Part shown: positions 10,404 through 23,596 of the stretch, piece by piece | Numbering within the stretch: the stretch's first letter is position 1 | How the letters are laid out: each line of letters opens with the position of its first letter | NCBI RefSeq assembly: GCF_052857255.1 | Contig: NC_135497.1 | Span: 180,267,478 to 180,331,477 of the forward strand | Direction: 5' to 3' | Length of the DNA stretch: 64,000 nucleotides | Origin: Amblyomma americanum | Lineage: Eukaryota; Arthropoda; Arachnida; Ixodida; Ixodidae | The notes under the pieces: generated by a model | Database searches by the model: none | Told to the model about the DNA's origin: nothing | What the model saw: the letters and a program-made list of their open reading frames with translations, nothing else | Translations under genes and position numbers: made by a program

Positions 10404-11851
10404 CCAGATGACAGGTAAGAGATTCTCTTTGCTATATTTTTCAAGATTGCATTTACATGTGTCCTAAGAGACATTCCAAAACACAATCGGAACCATCCGT
10501 TTTTCTGTACTGTTTGCAGAAACGCAGGAGCTGCAAGGCGGCTAGCTTCGGCAGAGAGAAGAGAATGAATATTTTTGTTCCAAAAATTCAGTGAGCACTT
10601 GAGAGTCGGCACTTCTGTTGTCCTTAATGCAACGCATCATGGCGTCAAGCAGACCCAGGAAAATCCTGAGCCCGAACAATGGTAATAGATTCGCGGTGCT
10701 TTATTTTGCAACATTGCACTTTCCAGTGCCCTTAGAGACATTCCGAAACAATTCTTTACCATTAGTATTTCTGTATTTTTTTGCAGAGACGAAGGAGCTG
10801 CAAGACGGCTAGCGTCGGCAGAGAGAAGGCAAGGAATATTTTTGCTTTAAAAATTCAGTCACCACTTGAGAGTCGGCACTTCTTTTGTTCTTCATGAAAC
10901 AGATCATGGCGTCAAAGACATCAAGGAAAATCTGTGCCAGAAGAACGGTAATAGATTCCCTTTGCTATATTTTCCAACGTTGAATTTACATGTGTCCAAA
11001 GAGACATTCCAAAATACGATCTGAACCATCCGATTTTCTGTATTGTTTGCAGAGACATAGGAGCAGCAAAGCGGTTAGCTTCGGCAGAGAGAAGATAAGG
11101 AATATTTTTGGTTTAAAAATTCTGCGGCCACTTGAGAGTCGGCACTTCTGTTGTTTTTGATACGACGCATCGTGGCGTCAAAGACACCAAGGAAAACATG
11201 GGCCAGAAGAACGGTAATCGGTTCGTGTTGCTTTATTTTGACACATTGCTTTTCCAATGCCTTTAGGTGCATTTCAAAACACAATTTTGAACTAACCGCT
11301 TTTCTGTATTTTTTGCAGAGACGAAGGAGCTGCAAGGCCGCTAGCTTCGGCAGATACAAGACATGGAATATTTTTGTTTAAAAAATTCAGCGACCACTTG
11401 AGAGTCGGCACTTCTGTTGTTCTTCATGGGACGCATCATGGCGTCAAAGACGCCCCGGAAAACCTGGGCCAGAAGAAAGGTAATAGATTCCCTTTGCTAT
11501 ATTTTTTCAACATTGCTTTTACATGTGTCCTAAGAGACATTCCAAAACACAATCGGAACCATCCGTTTTTCTGTACTGTTTGCAGAGACGCAGGAGCTGC
11601 AAGGCGGCTAGCTTCGGCAGAGAGAAGACATCGAATATTTTTGTTCTAAAAATTCAGAGAGCACTTGAATGTTGCCACTTCTGTTGTTCTTCATGCGACG
11701 AATCATGGCGTCAAAGACGCCCCGGAAAACCTGGGCCAGAAGAAAGGTAATAGATTCTCTTTGCTATATTTCCCAGCATTGCATTTACGTGTGTCCTAAT
11801 AGACGTTCCAAAACACAATTCTGAATCATACTTTTTCTGATTTGTTTGCAG

Positions 11852-11925
11852 AGACGCTGGAGCTGCGAGGCGGCTAGCTACCAAAACACAATTCTGAATC
11901 ATACGTTTTTCTGTATTGTTTGCAG
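11852..11925 (+). repeat. Truncated 74-base module
   Basis: Same structure, with the junction altered to GCTAGCTACC and the acceptor tract reading TTTTTCTGATTTGTTTGCAG. Confidence 0.85.
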
Positions 11926-14900
11926 AGACGCTGGAGCTGCGAGGCGGCTAGCTTCGGCAGAGAGAAGACATCGAATATTTTTGTTCTAAAAATTCAGAGA
12001 GCACTTGAATGTTGCCACTTCTGTTGTTCTTCATGCGACGAATCATGGCGTCAAAGACGCCCCGGAAAACCTGGGCCAGAAGAAAGGTAATAGATTCTCT
12101 TTGCTATATTTCCCAGCATTGCATTTACGTGTGTCCTAATAGACATTCCAAAACACAATCTAAGCCACACGTTTTTCTGTTTTGTTTGCAGAGACGAAGG
12201 AGCTGCTGGCCGGCCAGCTGCGACAGACAGAACACATGGGATATTTTTGTTTAAAAATACAGCGACCACTTGAGAGTCGGGACTTCTGTTGTTCTTCATG
12301 CGACGCATCATGGCGTCAAAGACACCAAGGAAAACCTGTGCCAGAAGAACGGTAATAGATTTTCTTTGCTATATTTTCCAACGTAGAATTTACATGTGTC
12401 CAAAGAGACATTCCAAAACAAGATCTGAACCATCCGATTTTCTGTACTGTTTGCAGAGACGCAGGAGCTGCAAGGCAGCTAGCTTCGGCAGAAAGAAGAC
12501 ATGGATTAACTTTGTTTAAAAAAATCAACAACCAGTTTACAGTCGGCACTACTGTTGTTCTTCATGCGACGCATCATGGCGTCAAGCAGACACAGGAAAA
12601 ACCTGGGTCCGAACAATGGTAATAGATTCGCGTTCTTTTCTTTTGCAACATTGCATATACCAGTGCCGTTAGAGACGTTCCAAAACACAATTCTGAACCA
12701 TACGTTTTTCTGTATTGTTTGCAGAGACGCTGGAGCTGCGAGGCGGCTAGCTTCGGAAGACAGAAGACATGGAATTATTTTGTTTAAAAAGACTCAACAA
12801 ACACTTGATTGTCGGCACTTCTGTTGTTCTTCATGCGACGCATCATAGCGTCAAGCAGACCCAGGAAAATCCTGAGCCCGAACAATGGTAATAGATTCGC
12901 GGTGCTTTATTTTGAAACCTTGCACTTTCAAGTGCCCTTAGAGACATTCCAAAACACAATTCTTTACCATCCGTATTTCTGTATTTTTTCAGACGAAGGA
13001 GCTGCAAGACGGCTAGCTTCGGCAGAGAGAAGACAAGGAATATTTTTGTTTCAAAAATTCAGCGACCACTTGAGAGTCGCCACTTCTGTTGCTCTTCATA
13101 CGACGCTTCGTGGCGTCAAAGACACCAAGGAAAACCTGGGCCAGAAGAAAGGTAATAGATTCCCATTGCTATATTTTCCAACATTGCATATTCATGTGTG
13201 CAAAGAGAGATTTCAAAACAATCTGAAACATCCGTTTTTCTGTACTGTTTGCAGAGGCGCAGGAGCTGGAAGGCGGCTAGCTTCGGCATACAGAAGACAT
13301 GGAATAATTTTGTTTAAAAATTTAAGCAACCCTTTGACAGTCGGCACTTGTGTTGTTCTTCATGCGACGCATCATGGTGTCAAGCAGCCCCCGGAAAAAC
13401 CCCAGTCCGAACAATGGTATTAGATTCGCGTTGCTTTCTTTTGCAGCATTGCATTTTCCAGTGCCCTTAGAGACATTCGAAAACACAATTCTTTACCATC
13501 CATATGTCTGTATTTTTTGCAGAGACGAAGGAGCTGCAAGATGGCTAGCTTCGGCAGAGAGAAGACAAGGAATATTTTTGTTTAAAAAATTCAGCGACCA
13601 CTTGAGAGTCGGCACTTCTGTTGTCTTCATGGGACGCATCATGGCATCAAAGACACCTAGGAAAACCTGGGCCAGAAAAAAGGTAAAAGATTCCCTTTGC
13701 TATATTTTTTAACATTGCATTTACATGTGTCCTAAGAGACATTCCAAAACACAATCGGAACCAACCGTTATTCTGTACTGTTTGCAGAGACGCAGGAGCT
13801 GCAAGGCGGCTAGCTTCGGCAGAGAGAAGACATAGAATATTTTTGTTCTAAAAATTCAGAGAGCACTTGAAAGTTGCCACTTCTGTTGTTCTTCATGCGA
13901 CGCATCATGGCGTCAGACACCCGGGAAAAGCTGGGCCAGAAGAACGGTAATAGATTCTCTTTTCTATATTTCCCAGCATTGCATTTACATGTGTCCTAAT
14001 AGACATTCCAAAACACAATCTGAGCCACCCGTTTTTCTGTATTGTTCGCAGAGACGAAGGAGCTGCAAGGCAGCTAGCTTCGGCAGAAGGAAGACATGGA
14101 TTAACTTTGTTTAAAAAAATTCAACAACCAGTTTACAGTCGGCACTTCTGTTGTTCTTCATGCGACGCATCATGGCGTCAAGCAGACACAGGAAAAACCT
14201 GAGTCCGAACAATGGTAATAGATTCGCATTCCTTTCTTTTGCAACATTGCATATACCAGTGCCCTTAAAGACGTTCCAAAACACAATTCTGAATCATACG
14301 TTTTTCTGTATTGTTTGCAGAGACGCTGGAGCTGCGAGGCGGCTAGCTTCGGCAGAGAGAAGACATAGAATATTTTTGTTCTAAAAATTCAGAGAGCACT
14401 TGAATGTTGCCACTTCTGTTGTTCTTCATGCGACGCATCATGGCGTCAAAGACGCCCTGGAAAACCTGGGCCAGAAGAAAGGTAATAGATTATCTTTGCT
14501 ATATTTCCCAGCATTGCATTTACGTGTGTCCTAATAGACATTCCAAAACACAATCTGAGCCACACGTTTTTCTGTTTTGTTTGCAGAGACGAAGGAGCTG
14601 CTGGCCGGCCAGCTGCGACAGACAGAACACATGGGATATTTTTGTTTAAAAATACAGCGACCACTTGAGAGTCGGGACTTCTGTTGTTCTTCATGCGACG
14701 CATCATGGCGTCAAAGACACCAAGGAAAACCTGTGCCAGAAGAACGGTAATAGATTTTCTTTGCTATATTTTCCAACGTAGAATTTACATGTGTCCAAAG
14801 AGACATTCCAAAACAAGATCTGAACCATCCGATTTTCTGTATTGTTTGCAGAGACGTAGGAGCAGCAAGGCAGCTAGCTTCGGCAGAAAGAAGACATGGA

Positions 14901-15590
14901 TTAACTTTGGGTAAAAAAATTCAACAACCAGTTTACAGTCGGCACTACTGTTCTTCATGCGACGGATCATGGCGTCAAGCAGACACAGGAAAAACCTGGG
15001 TCCGAACAATGGTAATAGATTCGCGTTCTTTTCTTTTGCAACATTGCATATACCAGTGCCGTTAGAGACGTTCCAAAGCACAATTCTGAACCATACGTTT
15101 TTCTGTATTGTTTGCAGAGACGCTGGAGCTGCGAGGCGGCTAGCTTCGGCAGACAGAAGACATGGAATAATTTTGTTTAAAAAAATTCAACAACCAGTTG
15201 ACAGTCGGCACTTCAGTTGTTCTTCATGCGACGCATCATGGCGTCAAGCATACACAGGAAAAACCTGAGTCCGAACAATGGTAATAGATTCGCGTTCTTT
15301 TATTTTGCAACATGGCATTTTCCAGTGCCCTTTGAGACGTTCCAAAACACAATTCTGAAACGTACATTTTTCTGTATTGTTTGCAGAGACGCCGGATCTG
15401 CGAGGCGGCTAGCTTCGGAAGAAAGGTGACATGGAATAATTATGTTTAAAAAAATTCGACATCCCGTTGATAGTCGGCACTTCTGTTGTTCTTCATGCGA
15501 CGCATCATGGTGTCAAGCAGACCCAGGAAAAACTCCAGTCCGAACAATGGTATTAGATTCGCGTTGCTTTCTTTTGCAGCATTGCATTTT
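11852..15590 (+). repeat. Array block 3, third copy of the 1.9-5.3 kb segment
   Basis: Exon-like starts lie at 11852, 11926, 12192, 12457, 12725, 12993, 13255, 13523, 13788, 14052, 14321, 14587, 14852, 15118 and 15387. From 11,852 to about 15,230 the order and sequence follow 1,929-5,300 at a nearly constant offset of 9,923-9,926, including the truncated module at the left end. The last two modules (15118-15590) join it to the second copy of the long duplication. Single-base differences and small indels (for example the lost TTG in CTACTGTTCTTCATGCG near 14,948) mark divergence since duplication. Confidence 0.85.
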
Positions 15591-16189
15591 CCAGTGCCCT
15601 TAGAGACATTTGAAAACCCAATTCTTTACCATCCGTATGTTTGTATTTTTTGCAGAGACGAAGGAGCTGCAAGACGGCTAGCTTCGGCAGAGAGAAGACA
15701 TAGAATATTTTTGTTCTAAAAATTCAGAGAGCACTTGAATGTTGCCACTTCTGTTGTTCTTCATGCGACGCATCATGGCGTCAAAGACACCAAGGAAAAC
15801 CTGTGCCAGAAGAACGGTAATAGATTTCCTTTGCTATATTTTCCAACGTTGAATTTACATGTGTCCAAAGAGACATTCCAAAACATGATCTGAACCATCC
15901 GATTTTCTGTATTGTTTGCAGAGACGTAGGAGCAGCAAGGCAGCTAGCTTCGGCAGAAAGAAGACATGGATTAACTTTGTTTAAAAAATTCAACAACCAG
16001 TTTACAGTCGGCACATCTGTTGTTCTTCATGCGACGCATCATGGCATCAAGCAGACACAGGAAAAAGCTGAGTCCGAACAATGGTAATAGATTCGCGTTC
16101 CTTTCTTTTGCAACATTGCATATACCAGTGCCGTTAGAGACGTTCCAAAACACAATTCTGAACCATACGTTTTTCTGTATTGTTTGCAG

Positions 16190-18851
16190 AGACGCTGGAG
16201 CTGCGAGGCGGCTTGCTTCGGAAGACAGAAGACATGGAATTATTTTGTTTAAAAAAATTCAACAACCACTTGACTGTCGGCACTTCTGTTGTTCTTAATG
16301 CGACGCATCATAGCGTCAAGCAGACCCAGGAAAATCCTGAGCCCGAACAATGGTAATAGATTCGCGGTGCTTTATTTTGAAACCTTGCACTTTCAAGTGC
16401 CCTTAGAAACATTCCAAAACACAATTTTTTACCATCCGTATTTCTGTATTTTTTCAGACGAAGGAGCTGCAAGACGGCTAGCTTCGGCAGAGAGAAGACA
16501 AGGAATATTTTTGTTTTAAAAATTCAGCGACCACTTGAGAGTGGCCACTTCTGTTGCTCTTCATACGACGCATCGTGGCGTCAAAGACACCAAGGAAAAC
16601 CTGGGCCAGAAGAACGGTAATAGATTCCTATTGCAATATTTTCCAACATTGCATTTTCTTGTGTCCAAAGAGAGATTTAGAAACAATCTGAACCATCCGT
16701 TTTTCTGTATTGTATGCAGAGACGAAGGAGCTGCTGGCCGGCCAGCTGCGGCAGACAGAAAACGTGCAATATTTTTGTTTAAAACTTCTTCGACCACTTG
16801 AGAGTCGGCACTTCTGTTGTTCTTCATAGGACGCATCATGGCGTCAAAGACACCCAGGAAATCCTTGGCCGGAAAAAAGGTAAGAGATTCCCTTTGCTAC
16901 ATTTTTCAACATTGCATTTACATGTGTCCTAAGAGACATTCCAAAACACAATCGGAACCAACCCTTTTTCTCTACTGTTTGCAGAGACGCAGGAGCTGCA
17001 AGGCGGCTAGCTTCGGCAGAGAGAAGACCTAGAATATTTTTGTTCTAAAAATTCAGAGAGCACTTGAAAGTTGCCACTTCTGTTGTTCTTCATGCGACGC
17101 ATCATGGTGTCAAAGACACCCGGGAAAAGCTGGGCCAGAAGAACGGTAATAGATTCTCTTTTCTATATTTCCCAGCATTGCATTTACATGTGTCCTAATA
17201 GACATTCCAAAACACAATCTGAGCCACCCGTTTTTCTGTATTGTTTGCAGAGACGAAGGAGCTGCAAGGCAGCTAGCTTCGGCAGAAAGAAGACATGGAT
17301 TAACTTTGTTTAAAAAAATTCAACAACCAGTTTACAGTCGGCACTTCTGTTGTTCTTCATGCGACGCATCATGGCGTCAAGCAGACAGAGGAAAAACTTG
17401 AGTCAGAACAATGGTAATAGATTCGCATTCCTTTCTTTTGCAACATTTCATATACCAGTGCCCTTAGAGACGTTCCAAAACACAATTCTGAATCATACGT
17501 TTTTCTGAATTGTTTGCAAAGCGCTGGAGCTGCGAGGCGGCTAGCTTCGGAAGACAGAAGACATGGAATTATTTTGTTTAAAAAAATTCAACAACCACTT
17601 GACTGTCGGCACTTCTGTTGTTCTTAATGCGACGCATCATAGCGTCAAGCAGACCCAGGAAAATCCTGAGCCCGAACAATGGTAATAGATTCGCGGTGCT
17701 TTATTTTGAAACCTTGCACTTTCAAGTGCCCTTAGAAACATTCCAAAACACAATTTTTTACCATCCGTATTTCTGTATTTTTTCAGACGAAGGAGCTGCA
17801 AGACGGCTAGCTTCGGCAGAGAGAAGACAAGGAATATTTTTGTTTTAAAAATTCAGCGACCACTTGAGAGTGGCCACTTCTGTTGCTCTTCATACGACGC
17901 ATCGTGGCGTCAAAGACACCAAGGAAAACCTGGGCGAGAAGAACGGTAATAGATTCCTATTGCAATATTTTCCAACATTGCATTTTCTTGTGTCCAAAGA
18001 GAGATTTAGAAACAATCTGAACCATCCGTTTTTCTGTATTGTATGCAGAGACGAAGGAGCTGGCTGGCCGCCAGCTGCGGCAGACAGAAAACGTGCAATA
18101 TTTTGTTTAAAACTTCTTCGACCACTTGAGAGTCGGCACTTCTGTTGTTCTTCATAGGACGCATCATGGCGTCAAAAGACACCCAGGAAATCCTTGGCCG
18201 GAAAAAAGGTAAGAGATTCCCTTTGCTACATTTTTCAACATTGCATTTACATGTGTCCTAAGAGACATTCCAAAACACAATCGGAACCAACCGTTTTTCT
18301 CTACTGTTTGCAGAGACGCAGGAGCTGCAAGGCGGCTAGCTTCGGCAGAGAGAAGACCTAGAATATTTTTGTTCTAAAAATTCAGAGAGCACTTGAAAGT
18401 TGCCACTTCTGTTGTTCTTCATGCGACGCATCATGGTGTCAAAGACACCCGGGAAAAGCTGGGCCAGAAGAACGGTAATAGATTCTCTTTTCTATATTTC
18501 CCAAGCATTGCATTTACATGTGTCCTAATAGACATTCCAAAACACAATCTGAGCCACCCGTTTTTCTGTATTGTTTGCAGAGACGAAGGAGCTGCAAGGC
18601 AGCTAGCTTCGGCAGAAAGAAGACATGGATTAACTTTGTTTAAAAAAATTCAACAACCAGTTTACAGTCGGCACTTCTGTTGTTCTTCATGCGACGCATC
18701 ATGGCGTCAAGCAGACAGAGGAAAAACTTGAGTCAGAACAATGGTAATAGATTCGCATTCCTTTCTTTTGCAACATTTCATATACCAGTGCCCTTAGAGA
18801 CGTTCCAAAACACAATTCTGAATCATACGTTTTTCTGAATTGTTTGCAAAG
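16190..18851 (+). repeat. Five-module tandem duplication, about 1.33 kb each
   Basis: Modules starting at 16190, 16458, 16720, 16985 and 17251 are repeated as 17522, 17787, 18049, 18314 and 18581, offset 1,329-1,332. The two copies are nearly identical. Both right-hand ends carry the same damaged acceptor, TTGCAAAGCGCTGG at about 17,515 and 18,845 in place of TTGCAGAGACGCTGG. That shared lesion shows the duplication came after the mutation. Block 1 has only one copy and an intact acceptor at 1929, so the order of events is readable: long duplication, acceptor damage, then local doubling. Confidence 0.85.
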
Positions 18852-18922
18852 CGCTGGAGCTGCGAGGCGGCTAGCTTCCAAAACACAATTCTGAATCATA
18901 CGTTTTTCTGTATTGTTTGCAG
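18852..18922 (+). repeat. Truncated 71-base module with damaged acceptor
   Basis: Same junction. The acceptor is TTGCAAAG|CGCTGG, so the exon-like part is shorter at its 5' end. It corresponds to 1929 in the long duplication. Confidence 0.8.
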
Positions 18923-21900
18923 AGACGCTGGAGCTGCGAGGCGGCTAGCTTCGGCAGAGAGAAGACATCGAATACTTTTGTTCTAAAAATTCAGAGAGCA
19001 CTTGAATGTTGCCACTTCTGTTGTTCTTCATGCGACGAATCATGGCGTCAAAGACGCCCCGGAAAACCTGGGCCAGAAGAAAGGTAATAGATTCTCTTTG
19101 CTATATTTCCCAGCATTGCATTTACGTGTGTCCTAATAGACATTCCAAAACACAATCTGAGCCACACGTTTTTCTGTTTTGTTTGCAGAGACGAAGGAGC
19201 TGCTGGCCGGCCAGCTGCGACAGACAGAACACATGGGATATTTTTGTTTAAAAATACAGCGACCACTTGAGAGTCGGGACTTCTGTTGTTCTTCATGCGA
19301 CGCATCATGGCGTCAGACACCAAGGAAAACCTGTGCCAGAAGAACGGTAATAGATTTTCTTTGCTATATTTTCCAACGTAGAATTTACATGTGTCCAAAG
19401 AGACATTCCAAAACAAGATCTGAACCATCCGATTTTCTGTATTGTTTGCAGAGACGTAGGAGCAGCAAGGCAGCTAGCTTCGGCAGAAAGAAGACATGGA
19501 TTAACTTTGTTTAAAAAATTCAACAACCAGTTTACAGTCGGCACTACTGTTGTTCTTCATGCGACGCATCATGGCGTCAAGCAGACACAGGAAAAACCTG
19601 GGTCCGAACAATGGTAATAGATTCGCGTTCTTTTCTTTTGCAACATTGCATATACCAGTGCCGTTAGAGACGTTCCAAAGCACAATTCTGAACCATACGT
19701 TTTTCTGTATTGTTTGCAGAGACGCTGGAGCTGCGAGGCGGCTAGCTTCGGAAGACAGAAGACATGGAATTATTTTGTTTAAAAAGATTCAACAACCACT
19801 TGATTGTCGGCACTTCTGTTGTTCTTCATGCGACGCATCATAGCGTCAAGCAGACCCAGGAAAATCCTGAGCCCGAACAATGGTAATAGATTCGCGGTGC
19901 TTTATTTTGAAACCTTGCACTTTCAAGTGCTCTTAGAGACATTCCAAACCACAATTCTTTACCATCCGTATTTCTGTATTTTTTCAGACGAAGGAGCTGC
20001 AAGACGGCTAGCTTCGGCAGAGAGAAGACAAGGAATATTTTTGTTTCAAAAATTCAGCGACCACTTGAGAGTCGCCACTTCTGTTGCTCTTCATACGACG
20101 CATCGTGGCGTCAAAGACACCAAGGAAAACCTGGGCCAGAAGAACGGTAATAGATTCCCATTGCTATATTTTCCAACATTGCATTTTCATGTCTCCAAAG
20201 AGAGATTTCAAAACAATCTGAAACATCCGTTTTTCTGTACTGTTTGCAGAGGCGCAGGAGCTGGAAGGCGGCTAGATTCGGCATACAGAAGACATGGAAT
20301 AATTTTGTTTAAAAATTTAAGCAACCCTTTGATAGTCGGCACTTGTGGTGTTCTTCATGCTACGCATCATGGTGTCAAGCAGCCCCAGGAAAAACCCAAG
20401 TCCGAACAATGGTATTAGATTCGCGTTGCTTTCTTTTGCAGCATTGCATTTTCCAGTGGCCTTAGAGACATTCGAAAACACAATTCTTTACCATCCGTAT
20501 GTCTGTATTCTTTGCAGAGACGAAGGAGCTGCAAGATGGCTAACTTCGGCAGAGAGAAGACAGGGAATATTTTTGTTTAAAAAATTCAGCGACCACTTGA
20601 GAGTCGGCACTTCTGTTGTTCTTCATGGGACGCATCATGGCATCAAAGACACCTAGGAAAACCTGGGCCAGAAGAAAGGTAAGAGATCCTCTTTGCTATA
20701 TTTTTTAACATTGCATTTACATGTGTCCTAAGAGACATTCCAAGACACAATCGGAACCAACCGTTATTCTGTACTGTTTGCAGAGACGCTGGAGCTGCGA
20801 GGCGGCTAGCTTCGGCAGAGAGAAGACATAGAATATTTTTGTTCTAAAAATTCAGAGAGCACTTGAATGTTGCCACTTCTGTTGTTCTTCATGCGACGCA
20901 TCATGGCGTCAAAGACGCCCCGGAAAACCTGGGCCAGAAGAAAGGTAATAGATTCTCTTTGCTATATTTCCCAGCATTGCATTTACGTGTGTCCTAATAG
21001 ACATTCCAAAACACAATCTGAGCCACACATTTTTCTGTTTTGTTTGCAGAGACGAAGGAGCTGCTGGCCGGCCAGCTGCGACAGACAGAACACATGGGAT
21101 ATTTTTGTTTAAAAATACAGCGACCACTTGAGAGTCGGGATTTCTGTTGTTCTTCATGCGACGCATCATGGCGTCAAAGACACCAAGGAAAAGCTGTGCC
21201 AGAAGAACGGTAATAGATTTTCTTTGCTATATTTTCCAACGTAAAATTTACATGTGTCCAAAGATACATTCCAAAACAAGATCTGAACCATCCGATTTTC
21301 TGTATTGTTTGCAGAGACGTAGGAGCAGCAAGGCAGCTAGCTTCGACAGAAAGAAGACATGGATTAACTTTGTTTAAAAAAATTCAACAACCAGTTTACA
21401 GTCGGCACTACTGTTGTTCTTCATGCGACGCATCATGGCGTCAAGCAGACAGGAAAAACCTGGGTCCGAACAATGGTAATAGATTCGCGTTCTTTTCTTT
21501 TGCAACATTGCATATACCAGTGCCGTTAGAGACGTTCCAAAACACAATTCTGAACCATACGTTTTTTTGTATTGTTTGCAGAGACGCTAGAGCTGCGAGG
21601 CGGCTAGCTTCGGAAGACAGAAGACATGGAATTATTTTGTTTAAAAAGATTCAACAACCACTTGATTGTCGGCACTTCTGTTGTTCTTCATGCGACGCTT
21701 CATAGCGTCAAGCAGACCCAGGAAAATCCTGAGCCCGAACAATGGTAATGGATTCGCGGTGCTTTATTTTGAAACCTTGCACTTTCAAGTGCCCTTAGAG
21801 ACATTCCAAAACACAATTCTTTACCATCCGTATTTCTGTATTTTTTTCAGACGAAGGAGCTGCTGGCCGGCCAGCTGCGGCAGACAGAAGACGTGCAATA

Positions 21901-22650
21901 TTTTTGTTTAAAAACTCTTCGACCAGTTGAGAGTCGGCACTTCTGTCGTTCTTCATAGGACGCATCATGGCGTCAAAGACACCCAGGAAATCCTGGGCCG
22001 GATAAAAGGTAAGAGATTCCCTTTGCTACATTTTTCAACATTGCATTTACATGTGTCCTAAAGAGACATTCCGAAACACAATCGGAACCATCCGTCTTTC
22101 TGTACTGTTTGCAGAGGCGCAGGAGCTGCAAGGCGGCTAGCTTCGGCATACCGAAGACATGGAATAATTTTGTTTAAAAATTTAAGCAACCCTTTGACAG
22201 TCGGCACTTGTGTTGTTCTTCATGCGACGCATCATGGTGTCAAGCAGCCCCAGGAAAAACCCCAGTCCGAACAGTGGTATTAGATTCGCGTTGCTTTCTT
22301 TTGCAGCATTCCATTTTCCAGTGCCCTTAGACACATTCGAAAACACAATTCTTTACCATCCGTATGTCTGTATTTTTTGCAGAGACCAAGGAGCTGCAAG
22401 ATGGCTAGCTTCGGCAGAAAGAAGACAAGGAATATTTTTGTTTAAAAAATTCAGCGACCACTTGAGAGTCGGCACTTCTGTTGTTCTTCATGGGACGCAT
22501 CATGGCGTCAAGCGGACACAGGAAAAACCTGAGTCCGAACAATGGTAATAGATTCGCATTCCTTTCTTTTGCAACATTGCATATACCAGTGCCCTTAGAG
22601 ACGTTCCAAAACACAATTCTGAATCATACGTTTTTCTGAATTGTTTGCAG

Positions 22651-22724
22651 AGACGCTGGAGATGCGAGGCGGCTAGCTTCCAAAACACAATTCTGAATCA
22701 TACGTTTTTGTGTATTGTTTGCAG
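22651..22724 (+). repeat. Truncated 74-base module
   Basis: Same junction; it is the partner of 6261 in the long duplication and has the same GAGATGCG change. Confidence 0.85.
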
Positions 22725-23522
22725 AGACGCTGGAGCTGCGAGGCGGCTAGCTTCGGCAGAGAGAAGACATAGAATATTTTTGTTCTAAAAATTCAGAGAG
22801 CACTTGAATGTTGCCACTTCTGTTGTTCTTCAAGCGACGCATCATGGCGTCAAAGACGCCCCGGAAAACCTCGACCAGAAGAAAGGTAATAGATTCTCTT
22901 TGCTATATTTCCCAGCATTGCATTTACGTGTGTCCTAATAGACATTCCAAAACACAATCTGAGCCACACGTTTTTCTGTTTTGTTTGCAGAGACGAAGGA
23001 GCTGCTGGCCGGCCAGCTGCGACAGACAGAACACATGGGATATTTTTGTTTAAAAATACAGCGACGACTTGAGAGTCGGGACTTCTGTTGTTCTTCATGC
23101 GACGCATCATGGCGTCAAAGACACCAAGGAAAAGCTGTGCCAGAAGAACGGTAATAGATTTTCTTTGCTATATTTTCCAACGTAAAATTTACATGTGTCC
23201 AAAGATACATTCCAAAACAAGATCTGAACCATCCGATTTTCGGTATTGTTTGCAGAGACGTAGGAGCAGCAAGGCAGCTAGCTTCGGCAGAAAGAAGACG
23301 GATTAACTTTGTTTAAAAAAATTCAACAACCAGTTTACAGTCTGCACTTCTGTTGTTCTTCATGCGACGCATCATGGCGTCAAGCAGACACAGGAAAAAC
23401 CTGAGTTCGAACAATGGTAATAGATTCGCATTCCTTTCTTTTGCAACATTGCATATACCAGTGCCCTTAGAGACGTTCCAAAACACAATTCTGAATCATA
23501 CGTTTTTCTGAATTGTTTGCAG

Positions 23523-23596
23523 AGACGCTGGAGTTGCGAGGCGGCTAGCTTCCAAAACACAATTCTGAATCATACGTTTTTCTGTATTGTTTGCAG
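23523..23596 (+). repeat. Truncated 74-base module
   Basis: Same junction; it is the partner of 7133, with a private GAGTTGCGAGG. Confidence 0.85.

Larger units (their letters stand above)
8391..11851 (+). repeat. Array block 2, carrying a foreign insert
   Basis: Exon-like starts lie at 8537, 8805, 9067, 9332, 9601, 9870, 10254, 10520, 10787, 11053, 11319 and 11586. The 9870-10254 interval is 384 bases instead of about 265 because of the insert at 9,943-10,060. The 8.8-9.5 kb part matches 27.66-28.2 kb and 60.3-61.0 kb. The modules at 9601 and 9870 match those at 63,240 and 63,509 (offset 53,639). The module at 11053 is of the ATGAAACAGATCATGG-flanked kind that becomes common after 31 kb. 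No unique gene-like sequence is seen. Confidence 0.8.
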
